Source: Terribacillus sp. FSL K6-0262 (GTDB lineage Bacteria > Bacillota > Bacilli > Bacillales > Amphibacillaceae). Taken from it: DNA of 64,000 bases. The notes under the pieces are model-generated. The model was not told where the DNA came from. It ran no database searches and saw only the letters and a program-made list of their open reading frames with translations. The translations under genes and the position numbers were made by a program. Shown piece by piece: positions 33,541-41,268 of this stretch. Every line of letters begins with the position of its first letter. Within the stretch, counting starts at the first letter, position 1. The stretch spans positions 2,519,001-2,583,000 of the forward strand of contig NZ_CP150277.1 of NCBI RefSeq assembly GCF_037977385.1. Direction: 5' to 3'.

Positions 33541-33843
33541 TTGAAAAAAATGGCGATAGCAAGCACCATTCTTGCATTCCTGTTTATCCTGGCAGCTTGC
33601 GGCAGCAAGGATGAAACAGCCGAAACACCGCAAGAAGCCTATGAAAACAACTGTGCCATGTGTCACGGACAGGATTTGAGCGGCGGCAATGGAGGCCCTC
33701 CCCTGGATACCCTGGGCTCCAAGTATACACAAGAAGAACTTGTGGAAATCATGGAAAACGGCAAGGGCGGTATGCCAGCCGGCCAAGCGGAGGGAGAAGA
33801 GGCGGAGAAAATCGCCGAATGGCTTCGGAATCAGCAGGAATAG
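33541..33843 (+). CDS. cccB: Membrane-anchored cytochrome c-551-type lipoprotein
   Basis: A 100-residue small c-type cytochrome. A lipoprotein signal peptide ends in LAAC (Cys20 would be lipidated), followed by a short acidic linker and a single haem-attachment motif NCAMCHG, with GMPAG carrying the axial Met near residue 78. It acts on the outer face of the membrane, donating electrons to a terminal oxidase. The start is TTG at 33541, which keeps the Lys-Lys signal start; AAAGGATG is upstream. The gene is in the cccB-ftsEX position known from B. subtilis. Confidence 0.92.
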   Translation: MKKMAIASTILAFLFILAACGSKDETAETPQEAYENNCAMCHGQDLSGGNGGPPLDTLGSKYTQEELVEIMENGKGGMPAGQAEGEEAEKIAEWLRNQQE

Positions 33844-33855
33844 CGTGATTGTGAC

Positions 33856-33887
33856 AAATACCCATACACGAGCTGTATGGGTATTTT
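33856..33887 (+). terminator. Terminator after cccB
   Basis: AAATACCCATACA / TGTATGGGTATTT perfect stem, T run TTTT. The remaining 33888-34068 region before ftsE is AT-rich, with TATAAT at 34023 as a possible -10, and contains no gene. Confidence 0.85.
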
Positions 33888-34068
33888 GTTGTGTTTTTGG
33901 ACCCTGTCAGCACGGAAAAACGACAGCATACAGCATAAAATATTTCAAAAAACATGTCTTTTGTCATATTTTGAAATATAAATGTAATATTAATTCATCT
34001 AAAAAAATACAAATAAGATGTTATAATGATTTCAGGTTCGAGAGCTTTTTCGATTGCTTTCGCCAATG

Positions 34069-34138
34069 TTCGACATACTTAAGTTAATAGATTAGCAGAT
34101 TAGTTCGACATAATTTAGTTCGTAAATTAGCAGATTAG
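34069..34138. repeat. Tandem 35-base repeat with two Spo0A boxes upstream of ftsE
   Basis: Two directly adjacent 35-base units (34069-34103 and 34104-34138) agree at 30 positions. Each begins with TTCGACA, the exact complement of the 0A box TGTCGAA, and ends with ATTAGCAGATTAG. The second unit ends 25 bases before the ftsE start. Function as Spo0A sites is inferred from the perfect heptamers. Confidence 0.65.
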
Positions 34139-34163
34139 AATAAAAACAAAGGTGAGTTAAAAC

Positions 34164-34850
34164 ATGATAGAAATGAAGGGTGTGCATAAGACATATGCCA
34201 ATGGCGTTACGGCGCTGAATGGCGTCAATGTGCATATCGACAGCGGGGAATTCGTGTATTTGGTAGGACCGAGCGGAGCTGGTAAATCCACATTCGTAAA
34301 AATGATCTTCCGTGGAGAAAAACCGAGCACTGGAATCGTAAAAGTCGATAACAAAGATTTAAGCACATATAAGGAACGCCATATTCCGAGGGTCAGAAGG
34401 AAAATAGGTGTTGTGTACCAGGATTTCAAATTGCTTCCGAAGCTGACAGTCTATGAAAATGTCGCTTTTGCCTTGGAAGTAATCGAAGAATCTCCTAAAA
34501 TCATCCGGGATCGTGTCATGGAAGTGCTGGATCTTGTCGGGATAAAGGATAAAGCCAGATCATTACCTGATGAATTGTCAGGAGGGGAACAGCAGCGTGT
34601 CGCCATTGCCCGGGCAATAGCGAATAATCCGAAGGTCGTCATCGCCGATGAGCCAACCGGGAACCTTGATCCGGAGACATCCTGGGGCATCATGAAGGTG
34701 CTGGAGGATATCAACCAAAAAGGTACGACAATCATCATGGCAACGCACAGCAAAGAAATCGTGAATACAATCAAGAAACGCGTCATCGCCATTGAAAATG
34801 GCAGAATTGTCCGTGACGAAGCAGGAGGTGATTACGGGTATGAAGTTTAA
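34164..34850 (+). CDS. ftsE: Cell division ATP-binding protein FtsE
   Basis: A 228-residue ABC ATPase. Walker A VGPSGAGKSTFVKMI, Q-loop VYQDFKLLPKLTVYENVAFAL, signature LSGGEQQRVAIARAI, Walker B VVIADEPTGNLDPE and H-loop ATHSKE are complete. With FtsX it forms the transenvelope complex that activates peptidoglycan hydrolases; in B. subtilis it controls CwlO and is needed for timely sporulation entry. AAAGGTGAG precedes ATG. The end overlaps ftsX by 11 bases. The upstream 0A-box repeat suggests Spo0A control. Confidence 0.96.
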   Translation: MIEMKGVHKTYANGVTALNGVNVHIDSGEFVYLVGPSGAGKSTFVKMIFRGEKPSTGIVKVDNKDLSTYKERHIPRVRRKIGVVYQDFKLLPKLTVYENVAFALEVIEESPKIIRDRVMEVLDLVGIKDKARSLPDELSGGEQQRVAIARAIANNPKVVIADEPTGNLDPETSWGIMKVLEDINQKGTTIIMATHSKEIVNTIKKRVIAIENGRIVRDEAGGDYGYEV

Positions 34851-35727
34851 TACCGCGAAACGCCATCTGCGCGAAGGATCCAAGAATATTTTCCGTAACG
34901 GCTGGATGACCATCGCCTCGATCGGGGCGGTAACTGTGACCCTGATCTTAGTCGGTGTCTTCCTGGCTGTCGTGTTCAACTTGAACAAGTTTGCAACCAA
35001 TATCGAGTCGGATGTCGAAATGAGCGTCTATCTCGATCCCACACTTGGTCAGGACCAAGTGAAGTCCATCCAAAGTGAGATTGAATCGATTGATAAGGTT
35101 GGTTCCGTAAAGTATTCCTCGAAGGACGAGCAGTTGAACCAGCTGATGGAGGATATGGGGCAGACCGATTGGGAGTTATTCGAACAAGACAATCCATTGA
35201 GTGATACCTACATCGTCAAGACGTCCGATCCGCATGATACGGCTGCCGTTGCTGACGAAGTTGCGAAACTGGACGGAGTGGACAAGGTGGATTATGGGAA
35301 AGCGACAGTAGAGAATCTCTTTACTGTGAGTAAGTACGCCCGCATAATCGGTGCAGTTCTTATCCTTGGGCTGGTATTCACCGCCATCTTCCTGATTTCA
35401 AACACAATCAAAATCACGATCATTGCCAGAAGCAGGGAAATCGGCATCATGAAATTGGTGGGTGCGACCAACTCCTTCATCCGCTGGCCGTTCTTCATCG
35501 AAGGGCTGCTGCTTGGAGTATTGGGAGCCATCATCCCAATTGCACTGGTACTCGTCGGATACTATTATCTGTCAGGGAACATGACAGATAATATCAGCAT
35601 CGGTTTCGTCGAGATCCTCCCTTACTCACCATTCGCATTCCAGCTTGCAGGGATATTACTTGCAATCGGTGCAATCATCGGTGTCTGGGGCAGTGTCATG
35701 AGTGTCCGTAAATTTCTTAAAGTCTAA
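34840..35727 (+). CDS. ftsX: Cell division membrane protein FtsX
   Basis: A 295-residue permease-like partner of FtsE: cytoplasmic N-terminus, first membrane segment (about 22-45), extracellular domain of about 120 residues that contacts the hydrolase, then three membrane segments (about 170-195, 215-245, 265-290). The family motif IGIMKLVGATNSFIRWPFFIEGLLLG is present. ATG at 34840 is chosen for AGGAGGTGA upstream; the start lies inside ftsE, so the genes are coupled. Confidence 0.95.
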   Translation: MKFNTAKRHLREGSKNIFRNGWMTIASIGAVTVTLILVGVFLAVVFNLNKFATNIESDVEMSVYLDPTLGQDQVKSIQSEIESIDKVGSVKYSSKDEQLNQLMEDMGQTDWELFEQDNPLSDTYIVKTSDPHDTAAVADEVAKLDGVDKVDYGKATVENLFTVSKYARIIGAVLILGLVFTAIFLISNTIKITIIARSREIGIMKLVGATNSFIRWPFFIEGLLLGVLGAIIPIALVLVGYYYLSGNMTDNISIGFVEILPYSPFAFQLAGILLAIGAIIGVWGSVMSVRKFLKV

Positions 35728-35767
35728 CTAACCTAACAATATATAAGCTTGTAAAGGAAGAAAGGGA

Positions 35768-37195
35768 ATGAGAGAAGAAATGAAGAAGATGATCAAGCCC
35801 GTTCTTGTAGCTGCATTAGCTGCAGGAACAATCCTACATACTCCGATTCAAACATCCGCGAAATCTTCCTCTGACGTTCAGAGCGAAATTGACGAACTGC
35901 AGAAGAAGCAGCAGGAAAACAACAGTAAGCAAAGCGAACTCGAAGGTGAAATCAATGACGCCAAGTCTGAGCAGTCGGATAACCTGGCTGAGCAGGAAAA
36001 TCTGATGGCGAAGCTGGATGATTTGAACAACGAGATCGACAAGAATGAAAATGCTTTAAGTGATAAAGAAAATGAAATCTCGGAAACGAACAAGAAAATC
36101 GAGAAGATTTCCAATGATATCGTCGAAACCGAAAAAGATATCGAAAAACGTGAAGATAAACTATCCGACCGTCTTGTCAGCATTCAGCAAAACGGCGGGG
36201 ATGTCCAGTACTTGCAAGTATTGATGGGCTCCAAAAACTTCAGCGATATGGTGAACCGCCTGAATGCCGTTACAACGATCATGGATTCCGATAAGGAGCT
36301 TTTGAACGGTTATATCCAAGCGAAGCAGAAGCTTGAGGATCAAAAGCAGCAGCGTGAAGATGAAAAGAAAAACCTGGAAGATCAAAAAGCGAAGCTTGAA
36401 GATATCAAAGCAGACCTGAAGTCCCAGGCAAGCGAGCAGGAAGAATTGAAACAGCAGCTGGAAGAGGAATATGAAAAACTAGGGAACAAAATCCTTTCTG
36501 CCGAAGAAGAGAAGGAGCTTGCAGCCAACCAAGCTGAAGCACTTCGATTGGCACAGGAAAATGCTGAATCCGAGAAAGCTGATTTAGCAGCACAGGAAAA
36601 AGCGGCAGCAGAAGCGAAGGCAGCAGCAGAGGCGGCGAAGAAAGCAGCAGCAAGCAAGTCCTCTTCCTCCAGCTCTGCATCTGAATCAAGCAGCTCTTCC
36701 AAGAGCAGCAATTCGAGCAGTTCCAGCAATTCGTCCAGTTCAAGCAGTTCCTCCAGCTCCTCCAGTGCCAAATCAGCACAAGCTGGTATCTTCTCTTGGC
36801 CGGCACAAGGTCGCCTGAGCTCTGGATTTGGTGTCCGGAATGATCCATTCGGAAGCGGCTCGTCCAGCAATCACTATGGACAGGATATCGCCAATGCTAC
36901 TGGAACACCGATTCATGCAGCGGCAAGCGGTGTTGTTTCCTACAGTGGCACGATGAATGGATATGGCAATGTTATCATCATTACGCATTCCATCAATGGA
37001 CGTACGTACGAAACACTTTATGGTCACCTAAGCAGCCGTGGGGTTTCCGTTGGGGAAAAAGTCTCCAGAGGACAAGAAATTGCGAAAATGGGTAACACTG
37101 GTGCATCCACCGGTTCCCACCTTCACTTTGAAATTCATGAAGGCAAATGGAATGGTGCGAAGAGTAACGCAGTCGACCCAATGAAATATTTCTAA
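35768..37195 (+). CDS. Coiled-coil M23 peptidoglycan endopeptidase (EnvC-like, catalytically intact)
   Basis: A 475-residue secreted hydrolase. It has a signal peptide (about 1-32, ending TSAKS), a long coiled coil from about 35 to 280 with a short break around 130-160, an Ala/Ser-rich linker and a poly-Ser tract (about 300-337), then a LytM/M23 domain. Zinc ligands and catalytic residues are intact: His369 and Asp373 in HYGQD, and HLH at 451-453 in GSHLHFEIHEG. E. coli EnvC has the same layout next to FtsEX but a dead active site; here the domain should cleave cross-links itself. Directly downstream of ftsX, it is the obvious candidate effector of FtsEX. AAAGGAAG precedes ATG. A terminator follows. 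Confidence 0.9.
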   Translation: MREEMKKMIKPVLVAALAAGTILHTPIQTSAKSSSDVQSEIDELQKKQQENNSKQSELEGEINDAKSEQSDNLAEQENLMAKLDDLNNEIDKNENALSDKENEISETNKKIEKISNDIVETEKDIEKREDKLSDRLVSIQQNGGDVQYLQVLMGSKNFSDMVNRLNAVTTIMDSDKELLNGYIQAKQKLEDQKQQREDEKKNLEDQKAKLEDIKADLKSQASEQEELKQQLEEEYEKLGNKILSAEEEKELAANQAEALRLAQENAESEKADLAAQEKAAAEAKAAAEAAKKAAASKSSSSSSASESSSSSKSSNSSSSSNSSSSSSSSSSSSAKSAQAGIFSWPAQGRLSSGFGVRNDPFGSGSSSNHYGQDIANATGTPIHAAASGVVSYSGTMNGYGNVIIITHSINGRTYETLYGHLSSRGVSVGEKVSRGQEIAKMGNTGASTGSHLHFEIHEGKWNGAKSNAVDPMKYF

Positions 37196-37206
37196 GATCA
37201 GAATCG

Positions 37207-37241
37207 AAAAAGGCATTCTCCGATGATGGAGGTGCCTTTTT
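37207..37241 (+). terminator. Terminator after the M23 gene
   Basis: AAAAAGGCA / TGCCTTTTT arms with inner CTCC/GGAG pairing. Confidence 0.82.
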
Positions 37242-37323
37242 CACATCATCTGCCTATTTTAGTGATAAGATAGAGGGAGTCTGGCATAATAGTAGGATTA
37301 ACGGAGCGGACAAGTGAGAAAGG

Positions 37324-38769
37324 ATGAGAGCGAACGTGCAGATCAAAAAAGTGACATTCGTGATAGCTATCATTTTGGCATTGGTTGTCGGGGCTGGCGG
37401 CAGCTATGCGTTTACATCATATGCCGGAAAGGATGAATCTGGTTTCCGATCTGCTTCAGATGATGCAGGCAATCTCTCTGAGGTAGAGGACGCGTATGAG
37501 CTCATCAGGGATAATGCATTGGCCAAGCCGGATGCGCAGCAGCTGCAGGAAGGTGCAATACAGGGGATGCTGCAAACCCTGGATGATCCATACAGTTCCT
37601 TCCTGGACGAGGAGTCTTCCTCGCAATTGAATCAGCAGCTGGAATCTTCATTCGAGGGTATCGGAGCTGAGGTGAGCATGGTGGACAAACAGGTGACGAT
37701 TGTGGCGCCGATCAAGGATTCCCCGGCAGAGGAAGCAGGTTTGCGACCGAACGATCAAGTGCTGGAGGTTGATGGCGATTCCTTGCAAGGCTTGGACCTG
37801 CAGCAAGCAGTCAATAAGATCCGAGGAGAAAAAGGGACGACGGTGACTTTGTCAGTGAAGCGTCCAGGCGTGTCAGAGGAATTGAAAATAGACGTCACCC
37901 GGGATGAGATTCCTGTTGAAACTGTCTATGCCGATACGAAAGAAGTGGATGGAAAGACAGCTGGTGTCCTGGAAATCACATCATTTTCCGAGAGCACGGC
38001 CAAGGAATTCAAAACGGCTTTGGATAAGCTGGAGAAAGACGGTATCGATGGTTTGATCATCGACGTCCGCGGAAATCCAGGCGGTATCCTGACGACAGTG
38101 GAGGATATCCTGAAGAATTTTGTCCCTAGTGATAAACCGTATTTGCAGATCGAAGATAAAAATGGCGAAAAACAAGAATTTTATACGGAGCTGAATGAGA
38201 AGAAGGAATACCCGATCAATGTCCTGATTGATGAGGGCAGTGCTTCTGCATCCGAAATTCTTGCTGGCGCCATGAATCAGGCTGGCGGTTATGAACTGAT
38301 CGGAAAGACGACATTCGGAAAAGGGACGGTACAGCAAACCGTTCCATTGCAGAATGATTCCATGCTCAAGCTGACGCTGTACAAGTGGCTGACGCCCAAT
38401 GGGGACTGGATCCATGAAAAAGGCATCAAGCCGACCGTCGAAGTGGACCAGCCGGAGTACTTCTACAGTTCTCCGATTCAATTGGACGAGAAGGAAACAC
38501 TGAAGTTTAACGATAATAATGACAAAATCAAAAACCTGCAAATCATGCTGGAAGGCCTGGGATATGAACCAAGCCGTAAAGATGGTTTTTTCAATGAAAA
38601 GACTGAAACAGCAGTAAAACAGTTCCAGCTGGATAATGATTTGCAAGCAACAGGAGAAGTGGATCAGGAAACAGCAGATTTGCTGCAAACCAAGATCATC
38701 GAGCAAGTACGCGATGGCAAGCATGATAATCAAATGGACAAAGCGCTGCAGGAGCTTTTCCGCCAATGA
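37324..38769 (+). CDS. ctpB: C-terminal processing protease (S41)
   Basis: A 481-residue serine protease. An N-terminal membrane segment (about 8-30) acts as anchor or signal; a cap region follows; the PDZ domain spans about 105-190 (SPAEEAGLRPNDQVLEVDGDSL); the S41 core has the catalytic Ser in DEGSASASEILAGAM and Lys in IGKTTFGKGTVQQ; the C-terminus (about 395-460) is a peptidoglycan-binding domain (LQIMLEGLGYEPSRKDGFF, ETAVKQFQ). B. subtilis CtpB cleaves SpoIVFA during sporulation. A weak ribosome binding site precedes ATG. The CtpB name rests on synteny; CtpA is the paralogue. Confidence 0.9.
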   Translation: MRANVQIKKVTFVIAIILALVVGAGGSYAFTSYAGKDESGFRSASDDAGNLSEVEDAYELIRDNALAKPDAQQLQEGAIQGMLQTLDDPYSSFLDEESSSQLNQQLESSFEGIGAEVSMVDKQVTIVAPIKDSPAEEAGLRPNDQVLEVDGDSLQGLDLQQAVNKIRGEKGTTVTLSVKRPGVSEELKIDVTRDEIPVETVYADTKEVDGKTAGVLEITSFSESTAKEFKTALDKLEKDGIDGLIIDVRGNPGGILTTVEDILKNFVPSDKPYLQIEDKNGEKQEFYTELNEKKEYPINVLIDEGSASASEILAGAMNQAGGYELIGKTTFGKGTVQQTVPLQNDSMLKLTLYKWLTPNGDWIHEKGIKPTVEVDQPEYFYSSPIQLDEKETLKFNDNNDKIKNLQIMLEGLGYEPSRKDGFFNEKTETAVKQFQLDNDLQATGEVDQETADLLQTKIIEQVRDGKHDNQMDKALQELFRQ

Positions 38770-38773
38770 TCCG

Positions 38774-38800
38774 AAGCCTCCCTAAAAAGGGAGGCTTTTT
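38774..38800 (+). terminator. Terminator after ctpB
   Basis: AAGCCTCCC / GGGAGGCTT stem around TAAAAA, followed by TTT. Confidence 0.88.
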
Positions 38801-38880
38801 CTATTGGCATAGGAAAACGAGGCCTATCATGTTAGAATAGACAGTATACATAAGAGTTGGTTTATAGGGAGAGACACACA

Positions 38881-40074
38881 ATGCTGAATGATTGGTTGAC
38901 CGAACTGCTATATGGGATCGGAAACTTCTTTTTGAATCCGCTGCTGTATTGGGGATTGCTGCTGACTCTATTCGTTTCCAGCAGCAGGATCAGGAAAGAG
39001 CGGAATAACTTCGGTACGAAGGTATTCGATTTTGGGAAAGAGTGGACAGGCACTTGGATGCTATCGCTTATTTTCGCACTTTTGCTTACTGCAGTAAGCA
39101 TCGGCGCCGGGATCGTCATGGCACCGGTCGTCGTTTTATTGATAAGTGCCGTGACGATTGTCCTTACGCTCTTGTTCCGTTTCACTTGGCTGTCATCAGC
39201 TTATATTTTTGGATTCAGCTTTTTGCTTGCCGTAGGTGCAGCTCCATATGCTGCTGACTATCTGCCAGCTGGCTGGGCTGATGATTTGGAAGGTCTTAAC
39301 TGGATCAGCTTTGCACTCATCATGAGCATCCTTATGCTTGCAGAAGCTGTCCTTCTGCTTAAGACCAAAAGGGAAGATACCTTGCCGGAGCTGGTAAAGG
39401 GTCCTCGCGGACGCTGGATTGGCCAGCATCGGTTTCGCAAGCTGTTATTCATTCCATTCGTCCTGTTAGTGCCGGCGGGTGCCATCGAGCCTTTCGCCCC
39501 ATGGTGGCCATTCTTCCATTTGAATGGAACGAATTACGGCCTGCTGCTGGTGCCATTGCTTACTGGTATCGATGGTTTTGCCAAGGGCCGTCCCGCATTC
39601 ATCGAAGCGCGTAAGCAAGGGAAGGCTGTCTTGATCTTGGCATTCTTGACCCTTGCGGTGAGCTTGGCAAGTATGTACTCCTATTATTTCGCCATTGCGG
39701 CTTTTGTGATCGCACTTATCGGCAGGGAGGCGATCACGCTATACTTCCGCAGTAAAGATCGCAAGCGTAAGATGTACTACACGGAAAGCAGCAAGGGATT
39801 GTTCGTTCTTGCTGTCATTCCCCAAAGCCCGGCTGACAGACTGGGAATATTGGCTGGTGAGCGGATCGAGAAAGTAAACGGTATCCGTGTGACAACGGAA
39901 CGGGCATTCTATGAAGCCATCCAGACGAACAGCCAGTATTGCAAGATGGAAATCCGTGATGACCAAGGGGAAATCCGGATCAAGCAGCGTGCGATGTATG
40001 AAGGGGAACCGCATGAGCTTGGCATCATCTTTGTGCAGGAACAGTGGAGATATGCTTCACGGGAAAGCAGCTGA
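38881..40074 (+). CDS. minJ: Division-site topology protein MinJ (PDZ)
   Basis: A 397-residue membrane protein with about seven or eight hydrophobic segments in the first 300 residues and a C-terminal cytoplasmic PDZ domain (GLFVLAVIPQSPADRLGILAGERIEKVNGI). This is the MinJ (YvjD) architecture; MinJ bridges DivIVA and MinD to block division near poles and completed septa. The ATG at 38881 is chosen for GGGAGAG 7 bases upstream. Following ctpB matches the B. subtilis order. No DivIVA gene is in the window. Confidence 0.88.
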   Translation: MLNDWLTELLYGIGNFFLNPLLYWGLLLTLFVSSSRIRKERNNFGTKVFDFGKEWTGTWMLSLIFALLLTAVSIGAGIVMAPVVVLLISAVTIVLTLLFRFTWLSSAYIFGFSFLLAVGAAPYAADYLPAGWADDLEGLNWISFALIMSILMLAEAVLLLKTKREDTLPELVKGPRGRWIGQHRFRKLLFIPFVLLVPAGAIEPFAPWWPFFHLNGTNYGLLLVPLLTGIDGFAKGRPAFIEARKQGKAVLILAFLTLAVSLASMYSYYFAIAAFVIALIGREAITLYFRSKDRKRKMYYTESSKGLFVLAVIPQSPADRLGILAGERIEKVNGIRVTTERAFYEAIQTNSQYCKMEIRDDQGEIRIKQRAMYEGEPHELGIIFVQEQWRYASRESS

Positions 40075-40113
40075 ATATAAATGATCAAAAGCAGCAGTTA
40101 TCTCATTGGAAAT

Positions 40114-40151
40114 AAGCCCACTCGTCTGAAGCTAAGATGTGTGGGCTTTTG
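40114..40151 (+). terminator. Terminator after minJ
   Basis: AAGCCCAC / GTGGGCTT stem with a long loop, followed by TT; faces the minus-strand lipoprotein gene. Confidence 0.7.
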
Positions 40152-40167
40152 TTTTAGGGGATTCCAG

Positions 40168-41091
40168 TCATTTCATATAGGACGCTACTAACTCATAACA
40201 TCTTTCCTTTGTAATAGTTGCTTTTGTAGCTATAGCTTCCAAGGGCTGCAAAGTACCGCCTTCGTATTTTAGCGAAGCTTCTTCTGCTTGTGTATCTCTG
40301 TTTCTGATCCAATTTCGCTGTCCTTCCCTTAATTTGTCCATTTCATCAGCAGGAAGTTGTTCTTGCAGGGCATTATAAATTTCATTTAATACTGCATCCC
40401 ATTTTTTATATCTTTCATCTTCTTGATCTATCATATCTTGTGTGGTCGATTTAACCTCTGCATTTCTATCTGCTTCTTCCATTCCGTTCAATCTCTTAAG
40501 ATATTCTTCTTTTCCCGGAGTGTTTATATTGTTTGTATCGACAGAAGGATGGAACTCTTCATAAGTGCCGTTCTGATATACTTGATAGTAGCCTAAGTTG
40601 CCAGTTTTTACTGATCCGCGCAAAGGAACATCCACTACTTGCACCATATAAAAAGATCCAGTATTATCAGTCAATAGCTTTCCATCAGTCCCAAAAGAAA
40701 TGTCCTCATTTTTTCCTTCTTCCAGATGTTGTTTCAGAAATTGTACGGCTTCCTCACCATTTGAGATTTTTATGTTTTCTTGGACTGGTGTTTCTGATTT
40801 TTTCTCATCATTGTTGATATTGGTATCAGGATCTTTTTCTTCGGCAGCCGCTCCTGTGTTCTTCTCCTCCTTGCTGTTCCCTGTAACAGGATTTTTTTCT
40901 TCGCTCTTGTCTTCTTCGTATGTATCACCATCTGCTCCTGTTTGCTCTCTTGATTTGTCTTTTACAGATATATCGTTTGGTTCTGTCTCCTTATTGTCAG
41001 AAGCGTTTTGTTCGTTTGCTGCATTACAAGCAGCCAGTGTAAATAAAGCTAAGAGAGATAGCGTCATGATGAGCGTTGTTTTTATCTTCAT
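40168..41091 (-). CDS. Lipoprotein with LprI-like domain
   Basis: A 307-residue lipoprotein. The signal peptide ends in LAAC; then comes a low-complexity Glu/Asp/Lys/Asn region (about residues 22-100) with GNSKEEKNTGAAAEEK-type composition, a middle domain about 105-170 (GEEAVQFLKQHLEEGKNEDISF, YYQVYQNGTYEEF), and a C-terminal DUF1311/LprI domain (WDAVLNEIYNALQEQLP, LREGQRNWIRNRD). LprI of Mycobacterium was described as a lysozyme inhibitor; whether that holds here is unknown. The ATG at 41091 gives correct spacing from AAGGAGG. AT-richer than the neighbours and absent from this place in B. subtilis, it looks like an accessory insertion. Confidence 0.8.
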   Translation of the reverse strand: MKIKTTLIMTLSLLALFTLAACNAANEQNASDNKETEPNDISVKDKSREQTGADGDTYEEDKSEEKNPVTGNSKEEKNTGAAAEEKDPDTNINNDEKKSETPVQENIKISNGEEAVQFLKQHLEEGKNEDISFGTDGKLLTDNTGSFYMVQVVDVPLRGSVKTGNLGYYQVYQNGTYEEFHPSVDTNNINTPGKEEYLKRLNGMEEADRNAEVKSTTQDMIDQEDERYKKWDAVLNEIYNALQEQLPADEMDKLREGQRNWIRNRDTQAEEASLKYEGGTLQPLEAIATKATITKERCYELVASYMK

Positions 41092-41240
41092 CTTCATTCC
41101 TCCTTATTTGAAATTTTACCATATTTTACTATTATGTTCGGGGCTTTTTGTTTATTTTACACAAGGAATAGACAGGGGCATCCAATTCATTCACCATACA
41201 AAGAACAGCTGTGGCAGGAATCATTCCATATATATAGCAA

Positions 41241-41267
41241 ATGAGCAAGCCTTCGCGGCTTGCTCAT
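41241..41267 (-). terminator. Hairpin after the SNF2 gene
   Basis: A perfect 11-base stem ATGAGCAAGCC / GGCTTGCTCAT around a 5-base loop, one base beyond the minus-strand stop. The T run after it is short. Confidence 0.7.
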
Positions 41268-41268
41268 T

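Noticed and set aside
33689-34087. 132-codon frame overlapping cccB and the region before ftsE
   Set aside because: It runs through the cccB terminator and AT-rich intergenic DNA; out-of-frame shadow.
36661-36770. Ser-codon-rich tract in the M23 gene as a tandem DNA repeat
   Set aside because: The repetitiveness comes from alternating AGC/TCC/TCT Ser codons in a linker, with no regular DNA repeat unit.
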